A stretch of DNA of 41,705 nucleotides from positions 1-41,705 of the forward strand of contig LADW01000014.1 in NCBI GenBank assembly GCA_000961695.1, in the 5' to 3' direction. The notes under the pieces are model-generated. The model was not told the origin of the DNA. It saw only the letters and a program-made list of their open reading frames with translations, and did no database searches. Positions 31,948 to 39,983 of this stretch are shown here, piece by piece. Origin of the DNA: Hyphomonadaceae bacterium BRH_c29. GTDB taxonomy: Bacteria > Pseudomonadota > Alphaproteobacteria > Caulobacterales > Hyphomonadaceae. Each line of letters opens with the position of its first letter. The stretch's first letter is position 1. The position numbers and the translations under genes are program-made.

Positions 31948-32676
31948 TTACAAGATCTGTTCGATGGGGCGGATGACGATGTCGTTGAGAACCATGTTGC
32001 GGGGGCTGTCGATCGCGAAGTGAACCGCTTCGGCGATGTTCTCGGCGTCCAGGCCCTTGTAATTGAAGCGATCGCCGATGCCGGCTAGCACGTCCGGATC
32101 CTTGATCGACAGGCCGAGTTCGGTGTTGACCTTGCCGGGATAGATCGTCGTCACACGGATCACACCGGCCGTTTCCTTGCGCAGGCCTTCGGAGATTGCC
32201 TTCACGGCATGCTTGGTGCCGCTATAGACGGCGGAGGTCGGGTTGGTCATCAGGCCAGCGACGGACGAGATGTTGATCACGTGGCCTTCGCCGCGTTCCA
32301 GCATATGCGAAAGCACAGCATCAATGCCGTAGAGAACGCCCTTGATATTGACGTCGATCATCTGGTCCCACTCTGCCACGCGCCGGTTGGCGAGCGGGGA
32401 GAGCGGCATGATCCCGGCATTGTTGACGATGGCGTCCACTTTGCCGAAATGCTTCATCGCGGCCTGGCCGAGCGAGAGCATGTCATTGTGACTTGTCACG
32501 TCGGTGACACGCCAGGAGGCGTTCGGGCCGATTTCGGCGGCCAGCTCTTTCAGCCGGTCCTCACGCCGCGCGGCGAGCATGACGTGGGCGCCAGCGGCGG
32601 CCAATCGCTTTGCCGTGGCGGCGCCGATGCCGCTCGACGCGCCTGTAATGATAACCGATTTGCCTTCAGTGGACAT
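31948..32676 (-). CDS. SDR-family oxidoreductase
   Basis: The 242-aa classical SDR shows TGASSGIG, NNAGIMPLSPLANRRV, the catalytic Ser in INISSVAGL, and YSGTKHA (YxxxK). TTIYPGKVNTELG follows. The AARREDR after beta-strand 2 suggests NADP preference (inference). It is the first gene of the operon of P450, crotonase, DUF2855 protein and CoA-transferase, so it probably reduces or oxidises a hydroxyl or keto group in that pathway. The gap to the RluB-like stop is only 50 bp, so the promoter is short or lies inside the upstream gene. Confidence 0.92.
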   Translation of the reverse strand: MSTEGKSVIITGASSGIGAATAKRLAAAGAHVMLAARREDRLKELAAEIGPNASWRVTDVTSHNDMLSLGQAAMKHFGKVDAIVNNAGIMPLSPLANRRVAEWDQMIDVNIKGVLYGIDAVLSHMLERGEGHVINISSVAGLMTNPTSAVYSGTKHAVKAISEGLRKETAGVIRVTTIYPGKVNTELGLSIKDPDVLAGIGDRFNYKGLDAENIAEAVHFAIDSPRNMVLNDIVIRPIEQIL

Positions 32677-32726
32677 GCGTGGCCTCCCTTTTGGCGATGG
32701 CCACGGGCAGCCTGTGTCCGGCTGTC

Positions 32727-33890
32727 TCAGCGTGGCTTGGTGCGTTTCCTGCTTGGGGGCACCTTACCGGAAGGGGACCTGCTGCCAAGGCGTGACTTAG
32801 GGGCAGGACGGTCCGGGCTCGTGGTCCATTCCTCTTCCTTTTTCGACCCTTTGTTTGCGCGGGATTTTGGCGCAGATCGTGACGCGGTTTTTGGTCCAGA
32901 CTTGGGTCCGGACTTGGGGCCTGACCTCGGGTCCGGCTTGTTGAACGGTTTCGCGCCGGATTTCTGTGCGGGACCAGAACCTGGGCGGGGCGCGCGTTTC
33001 GGCCCAGCTTTGGCGCCGGGCCTGCTCGCTGGCATGGGGGCGCCTTCCGCAAGTTTGGCGCCGCCATAAACGTCACCGATCGCCTGGGAGAGCAGGTCTG
33101 GCGGAATTTCGTCCACCTGTCCGGGCTTCAGGTCGATCAGCTCGAACGGGCCATAGGAAATGCGGATCAGGCGGTTCACGATCAGGTTGACCGCTTCGAG
33201 GGCGCGGCGCACTTCGCGTTTCTTGCCCTCTGTCAGGGTCACGGTGAGCCAGGTATTGGCGCCCATCTCGCGATCCATCACGGCGGTGATCGGCTGGTAG
33301 TGAACGCCGTCCACGGTGATGCCGCTGGCGAGTTCCTCGATCTTCTGCGGCGTGACGGTGCCCTTGGCGCGGACCCGGTAGGTCCGCTGCAGCCCGGTGG
33401 ACGGCAGTTCCAGCGCACGGGCCAGCGCGCCGTCATTGGTCAGCAGCAACAGGCCTTCGGTGGTCAGGTCGAGACGACCGACGGTCACAACGCGGGGCAG
33501 CGTCTTTGGCAGTTCGTCGAAAATCGTGCGGCGGCCTTCGGGGTCGGAATTGGTGGAGATCAGGCCGGCGGGCTTGTGATAACGCCAAACGCGGGTGGCA
33601 TCGGGCGCCGTGATGGTACGCCGACCGACACGGATAAGCTCTTTACCGGTGACCTTGAAGGCCGGGGAGGTGAGCTTCTTGCCATCGACGGTGACTTTGC
33701 CGTCCTCAATAAGGCGTTCGACCTCACGGCGTGAGGCGACACCGGCCCGGGCGAGATACTTGGCGATCCGTTCGCCTTCGCTCCAATCGGGCTCTTCCAT
33801 AGGTCCGCGCGATTTTGGGGATTTTTTGGGACCGGGGCTGGCGCTGGCAGGATTGCGGCGCGGGCGGCCCGTCTCTCGACGCTCCGTCAT
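32727..33890 (-). CDS. rluB: Pseudouridine synthase, RluB/RsuA family
   Basis: The 387-aa protein has an S4 RNA-binding domain ([30 protein letters not shown]). The RsuA/RluB catalytic domain contains [21 protein letters not shown]; Asp141 of GRLD is the catalytic residue. It isomerises uridine in rRNA. The N-terminal 36 residues and the C-terminal 100 or so are basic, Pro/Ser/Lys-rich and repetitive ([12 protein letters not shown]), which is typical of alphaproteobacterial versions. ATG 33890 (MTERRETG) has AAGGAAG upstream; ATG 33905 is a possible earlier start. RluB is favoured over RsuA by the extended tail, but the subtype is not certain. Confidence 0.85.
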   Translation of the reverse strand: MTERRETGRPRRNPASASPGPKKSPKSRGPMEEPDWSEGERIAKYLARAGVASRREVERLIEDGKVTVDGKKLTSPAFKVTGKELIRVGRRTITAPDATRVWRYHKPAGLISTNSDPEGRRTIFDELPKTLPRVVTVGRLDLTTEGLLLLTNDGALARALELPSTGLQRTYRVRAKGTVTPQKIEELASGITVDGVHYQPITAVMDREMGANTWLTVTLTEGKKREVRRALEAVNLIVNRLIRISYGPFELIDLKPGQVDEIPPDLLSQAIGDVYGGAKLAEGAPMPASRPGAKAGPKRAPRPGSGPAQKSGAKPFNKPDPRSGPKSGPKSGPKTASRSAPKSRANKGSKKEEEWTTSPDRPAPKSRLGSRSPSGKVPPSRKRTKPR

Positions 33891-33913
33891 ATTGGCTTCC
33901 TTCATGTATCAGA

Positions 33914-33936
33914 GGCCCGAATCGGTCATCCGGGCC
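33914..33936 (-). promoter_or_regulatory. Inverted repeat between M20 peptidase and rluB-like gene
   Basis: GGCCCG (33914-33919) pairs with CGGGCC (33931-33936) around an 11-nt loop, in the 74-bp gap after the peptidase stop. There is no T-run. It could be a weak terminator or a leader structure for rluB. Confidence 0.3.
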
Positions 33937-33964
33937 CCCGATGCAAGCAGAATTGGCCGCTCGC

Positions 33965-35359
33965 CTATTTCGACAGTTCCGTCAGCAGCACATGCCAGTG
34001 CTCCAACGCACCGGGGATGGAGTCGACCGGCACGCGCTCGTTGAGGCCATGCGCGAATTCATCCGACGGCTTCATGAAGATGCCCGTAACGCCATAGGTG
34101 TCGATGCCTTCCTTGCGGAAGAACAGGCCATCCGTCGTGCCTGCGGACATGGACGGAATGATCGGCGTGCCGGGTGCCTGGGCGTCGACCGCCTTGCGCA
34201 GTGCGGTCATGATCTCCGGGTGCAGCGGCGAGGTTTCGGATTGCGGAAATTCTTCCGGGAAGCTCACGGTGCCGGCATCGCCGACCAGTTCCTGCAGTTT
34301 CGCCATCACCTCGCGCGGCGGGACGCCGGGGAAGATGCGGCAATTGACGTTCGCCGTCACGCTCTGGGGCAAGGCGTTCGGGGCGTGGCCACCATTGATT
34401 TCGGTCGGCACGCAGGTGGTGCGGGTGATGCCGACGAATTCGGATTCCTGCGCCAGCCGGTTAGCGGCCTCGGCATCTTCCGGATTTGCGGCGAAACGGG
34501 TCATCGCTTCGCCCAATTCGCCCTCAGTGCGTTTGGCCGTCTCGGCGAAGAAGGCGAGCGTCAGTTCGCTGGTCTGGACCGGGAAGTGATAGTTGCCGAT
34601 CCGCTCCAATGCGCCTGACATGTCGACAATGGCGTTGTGCGCGGTCGGCCGGCTGGAATGGCCGCCGGGATTGGTGATGGTGATCTTGAAGTCGGCATAG
34701 GTCTTTTCGCCAGCCTGCAGGCTGTAGAAGGCAAAGCTGCCGTCTTCATTCAGCGTGCCGCCGCCGCCGTCGGCGTTCAGCACATAGCGGGCATTCCGGA
34801 AGCGCGGCGCGATGGCTTCGGCAGTCTTCTGCGCCGTTTCCTCATCACCGGTCAGTACGAGGATAATGTCATTCGCGGGCTCGAAGCCTTCACGCTTCAG
34901 GCGCATCAGCGTCGTCATCAGCATGGTGAGGCCATATTTGTCGTCCAGCACGCCGCGGCCGTAAAAATAGGTGCCGTCGGTTTCCATTGTGAACGGGTCG
35001 CGAATCCAGTCCGCCGGATTGGCTTCGACCACGTCCATATGGGCGTTCAGAAGGATCGGGGAGGCCGCGCTCTTGCCGCGATAGGTGGCGATCAGCGTCG
35101 CGGTCTCGCCCAGCGGGACGATCTCGATATCGCCCTCAGCAAAGCCGCCCGCTTTCAACTCGCCCGCCAGATACTCCGCATAGGCTGGCACCTTGCCGCG
35201 TCCTGCAACCGTGTCGAAGGCGACAGAGTTGCCGAGGATCTCGACGGCCTTGTCGACATCGACCTGGTCCGGCGCTGGTTCGGCATTCGCCTGGGTTGGG
35301 GCAGAGACGCAGCCGACAAGCAGCAGCGCGGCGAGACTGGTGAGGATCTTGTGGGTCAT
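33965..35359 (-). CDS. M20-family metallopeptidase, lipoprotein
   Basis: The 464-aa precursor has a lipobox LLVGC (Cys17), so it is membrane-anchored and faces the periplasm. Zinc-peptidase motifs are His107 and Asp109 in LNAHMDVVE, the bridging Asp139 or Asp140 in GRGVLDDKYG, Glu173-Glu174 in TGDEETAQ, Asp in LNADGGGG, and a late His in EFAHGLNERV. A dimerisation insert (NPGGHSSRPTAHNAI) is present. It removes an N-terminal residue or hydrolyses a dipeptide or N-acyl group. Its start overlaps the DUF4345 stop by one base (TAATG), so the two are coupled. Confidence 0.9.
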   Translation of the reverse strand: MTHKILTSLAALLLVGCVSAPTQANAEPAPDQVDVDKAVEILGNSVAFDTVAGRGKVPAYAEYLAGELKAGGFAEGDIEIVPLGETATLIATYRGKSAASPILLNAHMDVVEANPADWIRDPFTMETDGTYFYGRGVLDDKYGLTMLMTTLMRLKREGFEPANDIILVLTGDEETAQKTAEAIAPRFRNARYVLNADGGGGTLNEDGSFAFYSLQAGEKTYADFKITITNPGGHSSRPTAHNAIVDMSGALERIGNYHFPVQTSELTLAFFAETAKRTEGELGEAMTRFAANPEDAEAANRLAQESEFVGITRTTCVPTEINGGHAPNALPQSVTANVNCRIFPGVPPREVMAKLQELVGDAGTVSFPEEFPQSETSPLHPEIMTALRKAVDAQAPGTPIIPSMSAGTTDGLFFRKEGIDTYGVTGIFMKPSDEFAHGLNERVPVDSIPGALEHWHVLLTELSK

Positions 35360-35784
35360 TACAAAAAGGTCCGTATGATTTTGTATACAGTGAAGAAGTT
35401 ACAGCCAATCGCCAGGCCGAGAATGAGTTCGAGCGGGATCCAGATCGGGATCAGGCCTTTGGCCCTGTTCTTGTCCCGGTCGGCCAGAAGGGAGACCAGC
35501 CGGCCAAGGCCTGCGCCGATCCAGCCAAGGGCGAGCGGCAGGGCGGCAAAGGCGGCGTAGACGACTGGCAGCTTCAGCGCGATCAGCAGGGCTGCCAGAT
35601 GTGTCATCAGGAAGAGGCCGCCATAGGTGGCGCGGAACTCCGAATAGCCGCCAGGCCGGGCAGGGTCCGGATCCGCGACAAGGCGGACCACGCCGGAGGC
35701 CCAGCGCGGCGAGATCAGCGCCCCAAGCCCCATCGCCGCCCCGGCGGCCAGGGCCACGCAGGAAATGATCTGTCCGTAATGCAT
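35359..35784 (-). CDS. DUF4345-type small membrane protein
   Basis: The 141-aa protein has about four hydrophobic helices (residues about 5-25, 55-72, 75-95 and 112-130). The segment GYSEFRATYGGLFLMTHLAALLIAL is typical of the DUF4345 family, whose role is unknown. A strong GGGAGGAGG lies before ATG 35784. It is divergent from the TetR gene at 35942 and upstream of the M20 peptidase, so its promoter lies in the interval with the TetR-type palindromes. Regulation by that repressor is possible. Confidence 0.75.
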   Translation of the reverse strand: MHYGQIISCVALAAGAAMGLGALISPRWASGVVRLVADPDPARPGGYSEFRATYGGLFLMTHLAALLIALKLPVVYAAFAALPLALGWIGAGLGRLVSLLADRDKNRAKGLIPIWIPLELILGLAIGCNFFTVYKIIRTFL

Positions 35785-35894
35785 ACAGCCTCCTCCCGGA
35801 TGGAGGGAGATTAAGCCGGTTTGCGCCGCTGTCTAATCCCGTTCTCAGTCCCGCGCCGGGCCAGGCTGCGGCCGGAACGACTTTCCGAATTTTA

Positions 35895-35955
35895 ATGTTA
35901 GTGGCACTAAAATAAAACTTGCGGGCCGTAAAATTAATGTTATGAGCACTAACAT
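35895..35955. promoter_or_regulatory. Tandem TetR-type operators, 42 bp apart
   Basis: Two 19-bp sites match one ideal palindrome ATGTTAGTGNCACTAACAT. Site 1 (35895-35913) has one mismatch; site 2 (35937-35955) has three, all at positions 7-9. The offset is exactly 42 bp, about four helical turns, so both face the same side of the DNA. Site 2 overlaps the ATG (35942) of the TetR gene. Autoregulation and control of the divergent DUF4345/M20 genes follow as inference. Confidence 0.8.
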
Positions 35956-36562
35956 GAATAAAGCAGCCCCCTCCCGCCCGCGCAAACGCGCCTATAACCA
36001 GACCGCCCGTGCCGAAGCCGCAGAGGCAACGGCAGAGCGGATCGTCGGTGCGTTCCATGAATTCCTGCAGACAGACTGGTATGAAGATATCAGCCTGGAA
36101 CGGATCGCAAAGGCTGCGGGGGTTACGGTGCCAACCGTGCTTCGCCGTTTCGGCAGCAAGGAAGGCATTCTCGGTGCCGTCAGAGACAAGATGGAGCGCG
36201 AGATCGACGCGCGTCGTATTGCACCCTCCGGCGACGTCGTCGCCATCGTTGACGGCATCGTGCACGACTATGAAGTTTCCGGCGACATGATCCTCCGTGT
36301 GCTTGCACTGGAGGATCGTTTCCCGGCACTGAAGGACCTTGCAGACTATGGCAGGGTCCAGCACCGGCAATGGCTGGAACAGTCCTTCGCTCCGCAGCTG
36401 GCCGGAAAGACGCCAGCCGAGGTCGAATGGATCCTGGACAGCCTGATGGCGGCGGTGGACCTGTATGTCTGGAAGGTGCTTCGAAAGGATAGGGGGCGGT
36501 CACCGCCTGAGACGGCACGGATCATGTGCAATCTCGTGAAAGGAATACTCGACGGGCAATAG
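35942..36562 (+). CDS. TetR/AcrR-family transcriptional regulator
   Basis: The 206-aa protein has an N-terminal HTH (TAERIVGAFHEFLQTDWYEDI, SLERIAKAAGVTVPTVLRRFGSKEGIL) and a C-terminal helical ligand domain. ATG 35942 lies inside the second of two operator-like palindromes, so RNA polymerase or ribosome access should be blocked when the protein is bound. A second ATG at 35954 (MNKAAP) is a possible alternative start. It leads an apparent operon with a glycosyltransferase 26 bp downstream. The ligand is unknown; the MGT-type enzyme suggests a small aglycone. Confidence 0.9.
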   Translation: MSTNMNKAAPSRPRKRAYNQTARAEAAEATAERIVGAFHEFLQTDWYEDISLERIAKAAGVTVPTVLRRFGSKEGILGAVRDKMEREIDARRIAPSGDVVAIVDGIVHDYEVSGDMILRVLALEDRFPALKDLADYGRVQHRQWLEQSFAPQLAGKTPAEVEWILDSLMAAVDLYVWKVLRKDRGRSPPETARIMCNLVKGILDGQ

Positions 36563-36588
36563 GGCCCGCCAGCTATCGGAGAACTGAA

Positions 36589-37902
36589 ATGACCGGCTCA
36601 AAGAATGGGTCGTACCTTCTCGCCACGTTCGAAGGAGGAGGCTCTGTTGCGCCTTTTGTTACCGTCGCCCGCAAGCTGATGGCAGAGGGCCATACCGTCC
36701 GCATCATGAGCGATGCGGCCAATCGCGACGAGGTCGTAGCCGCCGGCGCACACTTTGTGCCGTGGACCACGGCGCCCAGTAGGGCCGCCCGTGGCCGCGA
36801 GCATGAATTCGTGCGGGACTGGGAAATGCCTACGGCCTTTGACGGCTTCTGCCTGATGCTGGACCTTCAGCTGGTCGGCCGGGCTGCGGACTATGCCGCG
36901 GACGTCATTGCCGAACTGCAGCGCGAACCCGCTGACCTTGTCGTCGCCAACGACATGCTGCTGGGCGTGCAGCTTGGCTGCGAAGCTATCGGGCAGCCCT
37001 TCGTGGTGATGGCCTGCAACGTCATGCCTTATCCCATTGTGCCGGGCATTCCGCCGATGGGGCCGGGCCTCACGCCGGCGGTGACGGACGCCGATCATGC
37101 GCTGCATGCGGAAGTCCGCGCCGGCACCCTGGCCATCTTCGACAGCCGCCTGGACCTGTACAAAGCGGCCCGCGCCCGGCACGGCCTGGAACCGCTGGAA
37201 CATCTGATGGACCAGGTGTTCGCGGCGGAGAAATTCCTGCTGGCCACGACGCGGGCCTTCGACTTCGCGCCGGACGAAATTCCCGATTTTGTGGAATATG
37301 TCGGCCCGCAACTCGACGATAACAGATGGTCGAAACCATGGACGAATCCGTTTGCGGAGAAAGACCGGCGGCCGTTGGTGCTGGTCGGCTTCTCGACGAC
37401 ATTCCAGAACCATGCAGGCATCCTGCAGCGGGTGGTGGACGCTCTCGGCCAGCTGCCCGTCCGGGCCGTGGTTACGTTGGGCGGAGCGATCCGTCCGGAT
37501 GAGGTGGCCGGGACGGCGAACACGGTCGTCGTCCACAGCGCGCCGCATAACGAACTGATGTCGCAGGCGTCGCTGGTGGTCACCCATGGCGGGCATGGCA
37601 CACTGACCAAGGCGTTGGTGCATGAACTGCCAATGTTGGTGATCCCGCACGGGCGCGACCAGATGGACAACGCCGTCCGGGTCACGCATCGCGGGGCCGG
37701 GCTTTCTCTCGCCACGGATGCGGACGTGGAGACGCTGCGGGCTGCCATCGCAAGGTTGCTCGAAGAGCCGGTCTTCGCGGCAAATGCCGCCGCGCTCGGT
37801 CGGCGTATCCGGCAGGAAGCCGCTACATGTCAGGTGGAGCATGTTCTGGCGGAACTGGCCCGCAGCCGGGCAGGCCGCCTGCCATCGGCACAGGCCTGCT
37901 GA
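36589..37902 (+). CDS. MGT/UGT-type glycosyltransferase (GT1-like)
   Basis: The 437-aa GT-B protein starts SYLLATFEGGGSVAPFVTVARKLMAEGHTV, the usual substrate-binding start. The C-terminal donor-binding domain shows VVVHSAPHNELMSQASLVVTHGGHGTLTKALVHELPMLVIPHGRDQMDNAVRV, the plant-type/bacterial UGT signature with the sugar-nucleotide HGGxGT motif. It transfers a sugar to a small lipophilic acceptor, such as a polyketide, sterol or toxin. Start ATG 36589 has CGGAG upstream; an open frame from 36526 overlaps the TetR gene. It is 26 bp after the TetR stop, so probably under that regulator. Confidence 0.9.
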   Translation: MTGSKNGSYLLATFEGGGSVAPFVTVARKLMAEGHTVRIMSDAANRDEVVAAGAHFVPWTTAPSRAARGREHEFVRDWEMPTAFDGFCLMLDLQLVGRAADYAADVIAELQREPADLVVANDMLLGVQLGCEAIGQPFVVMACNVMPYPIVPGIPPMGPGLTPAVTDADHALHAEVRAGTLAIFDSRLDLYKAARARHGLEPLEHLMDQVFAAEKFLLATTRAFDFAPDEIPDFVEYVGPQLDDNRWSKPWTNPFAEKDRRPLVLVGFSTTFQNHAGILQRVVDALGQLPVRAVVTLGGAIRPDEVAGTANTVVVHSAPHNELMSQASLVVTHGGHGTLTKALVHELPMLVIPHGRDQMDNAVRVTHRGAGLSLATDADVETLRAAIARLLEEPVFAANAAALGRRIRQEAATCQVEHVLAELARSRAGRLPSAQAC

Positions 37903-37968
37903 GCCCTTCGGGGTCTCTTCTTTGAAAACTGTAGAATTCTCTCAAGATCCGTAAACGGAGTCACGGAC

Positions 37969-38487
37969 ATGAAACCCTGGATATTTGCCGCAGGCGCAGT
38001 CCTGCTCGCTGGCGGCTGCATGAAACCAAAATCGATCTTCAGCGAGGAGCCGCACGTTGTTGGCAAGTCGCAGGTGGAGATCGGCGCCTACCTGGCAGAG
38101 GTCGGCGGCTGTCACGACTGCCACACGCCCGGCTGGGCGCAGGCCCCCGGCAATGTGCCGGAAGATCAGTTGCTGGCGGGCTCCCCCGTCGGCTTTTCCG
38201 GGCCGTGGGGCACGTCTTACCCGGCAAACCTGCGCGTTTCCGTGCAGGCTTCCACCGCGGAAGAGTGGGCCGACATGATGAAGGATCGCAACGGCCTGCC
38301 GCCCATGCCGTGGTCCACGGTGAACCATATGAGCCGCGAAGACCTGATGGCGATCCACGCCTATATCAACTCGCTGGGCGAGGGCGGCAACGACATTCCG
38401 ATGGCCGTTACCGACGGCTCCGGCCCGCATACGGCCTATATCTGGTTCATGCCCGAGCCGCCGGAAAACCATGCGGCCAATCGCTGA
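37969..38487 (+). CDS. Mono-haem c-type cytochrome, lipoprotein
   Basis: The 172-aa precursor has lipobox LAGGC (Cys17). A single CxxCH haem site is CHDCH at residues 48-52 (EVGGCHDCHTPGW), with a likely Met axial ligand in GLPPMPW. The C-terminal part SREDLMAIHAYINSLG is typical of cytochrome c domains. It is an electron-transfer protein at the periplasmic face. ATG 37969 follows CGGAG. It lies 66 bp after the glycosyltransferase. Any functional connection is unclear; a P450 or dehydrogenase partner is not adjacent. Confidence 0.88.
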   Translation: MKPWIFAAGAVLLAGGCMKPKSIFSEEPHVVGKSQVEIGAYLAEVGGCHDCHTPGWAQAPGNVPEDQLLAGSPVGFSGPWGTSYPANLRVSVQASTAEEWADMMKDRNGLPPMPWSTVNHMSREDLMAIHAYINSLGEGGNDIPMAVTDGSGPHTAYIWFMPEPPENHAANR

Positions 38488-38540
38488 TCCGTCCGGTATT
38501 CTCTCTCCCCCCGGATGACCTGGCGCATCTGCGCTTGACT

Positions 38541-38574
38541 GCGGGCGGTCCTGAACGGGCCGCCCGCCCATTTT
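38541..38574 (+). terminator. Rho-independent terminator after cytochrome gene
   Basis: GCGGGCGGTCC (38541-38551) pairs with GGGCCGCCCGC (38557-38567), with one G-T pair, around loop TGAAC. CCATTTTG follows. It sits 54 bases after the cytochrome stop and also before the convergent EAL gene stop at 38591. Confidence 0.75.
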
Positions 38575-38590
38575 GTCTGGCGTATCCGGA

Positions 38591-39814
38591 TCAGGCCTGC
38601 TTGGCCTTGGCGGTGCCGAAGGCATTGATGGCGGGGCGACCGAGGAAGTAGCCCTGGCCGCGGCGGACGCCGAGCAGTTTCAGGGTGCGCAGTTCTGCTT
38701 CGGTCTCGATGCCCTCGGCAACGATCTGGGCACTCGTCTCGCGGGTATAGTGCAGGAGGGCCGAGATCAGCGCGCGGCGGGCAAGGTCGGCATCGACATT
38801 GCGCGTCAGGCTGATGTCGATCTTCACGAAGTCCGGGCTCAGCTGGATGATGTGGCGAAGCGACGAGTGGCCGGCACCGGCATCGTCCACAGCGATGCGC
38901 AGGCCACGCTTGCGTAGCGGGGCGAGGCATTTGGTGAACAGCTCGTAGTCTTCGATGATCGCATGCTCGGTAATCTCCAGCACGATGCGCGACAGCGGAA
39001 GGCCGGCAAAGGCCGGAGCGAAAGCGGCGTTGATCACCGTCTGGGGCGAGGCGTTGACCGACACATACTGGTCGGCCGGCAACACGTTCAGCGCCCGGAT
39101 CGCATGGCGGATTGCGGCGAGTTCCAGTTCCGCCGCGAGGCCGACTTCAGCCGCTTCGGCGAACCAGACATCCGGCGTCCGGTAAGGTTCTGCCGAGAAG
39201 CGCGACAGGGCCTCGAAGCCCTTCGGCTGCATGTCGCCCAGGTCGACAATTGGCTGGTAGGCAATCTCGAACGCGCGCTCTTCCAGGACGGACTCGATCC
39301 GGATGCGCTTTTCCCTGAGGACACGTTCGGTGCGGTGGTTGGCATGAATCTGCTGCGTCGCGAGATTGGCGAACAGGCGCATGGTCTCAAGGTCGCGAGA
39401 GTTCAGGCTCTTGGTCGGCTTCGGGCTGAGGCAGGCGAACATGCCATACACCGTGCCGTCTTCCAGATGGATCGGAATGGCAATGTGCGAACCGATGGGC
39501 ATGGTGCGCGTGATCGGCAGTGAGACGGCGAGCTGGTTCTCGGACGTGTCCGGGATCATCTGGGGCAGGCGCCCGGCAACGATCAGACCGCAATAACCTT
39601 CGTCAATGCTGCGGCTGGCGCCGGCGCGGATCAGGTGCTCATAGCCCGGCGCGTCGACATTGCGGTAGACGGCTCGTCCGTTCACGAACTGCGAAAGATA
39701 CGCCACAGGCATGTCGAGATGCTGGCGGATAGCGCGCAGCGATGACTCGATGATTTGCGGCGACGTCTCCGACGGCCCCTGCAGCATGGATGGTTCTAGC
39801 TGGAATGCGGACAT
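38591..39814 (-). CDS. GAF-EAL cyclic-di-GMP phosphodiesterase
   Basis: The 407-aa cytosolic protein has an N-terminal GAF-type sensor domain (about residues 25-160, including SRSIDEGYCGLIVA, PIGSHIAIPIHLEDGTVYGMFACLS). An EAL domain follows: EALSR at 201-205, VNASP, LEITEH, VDDAGAGHSSL, VKIDISL, AEGIE and QGYFLGRP. All metal- and substrate-binding residues of active EAL enzymes appear present; the usual DDFGTG is DDAGAG. It should hydrolyse c-di-GMP in response to a signal at the GAF domain. GGGAGG precedes two adjacent ATG codons; 39814 has the better spacing, 39817 is possible. A long upstream extension to 39883 was rejected. Confidence 0.92.
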   Translation of the reverse strand: MSAFQLEPSMLQGPSETSPQIIESSLRAIRQHLDMPVAYLSQFVNGRAVYRNVDAPGYEHLIRAGASRSIDEGYCGLIVAGRLPQMIPDTSENQLAVSLPITRTMPIGSHIAIPIHLEDGTVYGMFACLSPKPTKSLNSRDLETMRLFANLATQQIHANHRTERVLREKRIRIESVLEERAFEIAYQPIVDLGDMQPKGFEALSRFSAEPYRTPDVWFAEAAEVGLAAELELAAIRHAIRALNVLPADQYVSVNASPQTVINAAFAPAFAGLPLSRIVLEITEHAIIEDYELFTKCLAPLRKRGLRIAVDDAGAGHSSLRHIIQLSPDFVKIDISLTRNVDADLARRALISALLHYTRETSAQIVAEGIETEAELRTLKLLGVRRGQGYFLGRPAINAFGTAKAKQA

Positions 39815-39857
39815 CATAGCCCTCCCAATGGGCGCGTTGCCAAAATAATGAATCCCC

Positions 39858-39872
39858 CTGCCGTCCTGGCAG
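39858..39872 (-). promoter_or_regulatory. Small hairpin in 5' leader of EAL gene
   Basis: Read on the minus strand, CTGCC-AGGAC-GGCAG lies about 44 bases upstream of the EAL start, with an AT-rich tract (39887-39905, TTAATTAG plus TTTTTTTT) further upstream. The AT-rich tract may hold the promoter or a terminator for the lpxL gene. Evidence is weak. Confidence 0.3.
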
Positions 39873-39983
39873 CTCTCGCTCAAACTTAATTAGTTTTTTT
39901 TAAGCTTGTGGTTCCGGAAACGGGGGAATTGGGAGGGCAGAATTGCAGACTTGGAAACCATGATCTGCGGGGCAGAGGTGGGG

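Noticed and set aside
33300..34618. Plus-strand open frames across the rluB-like and M20 genes
   Set aside because: They are shadows of two well-defined minus-strand genes.
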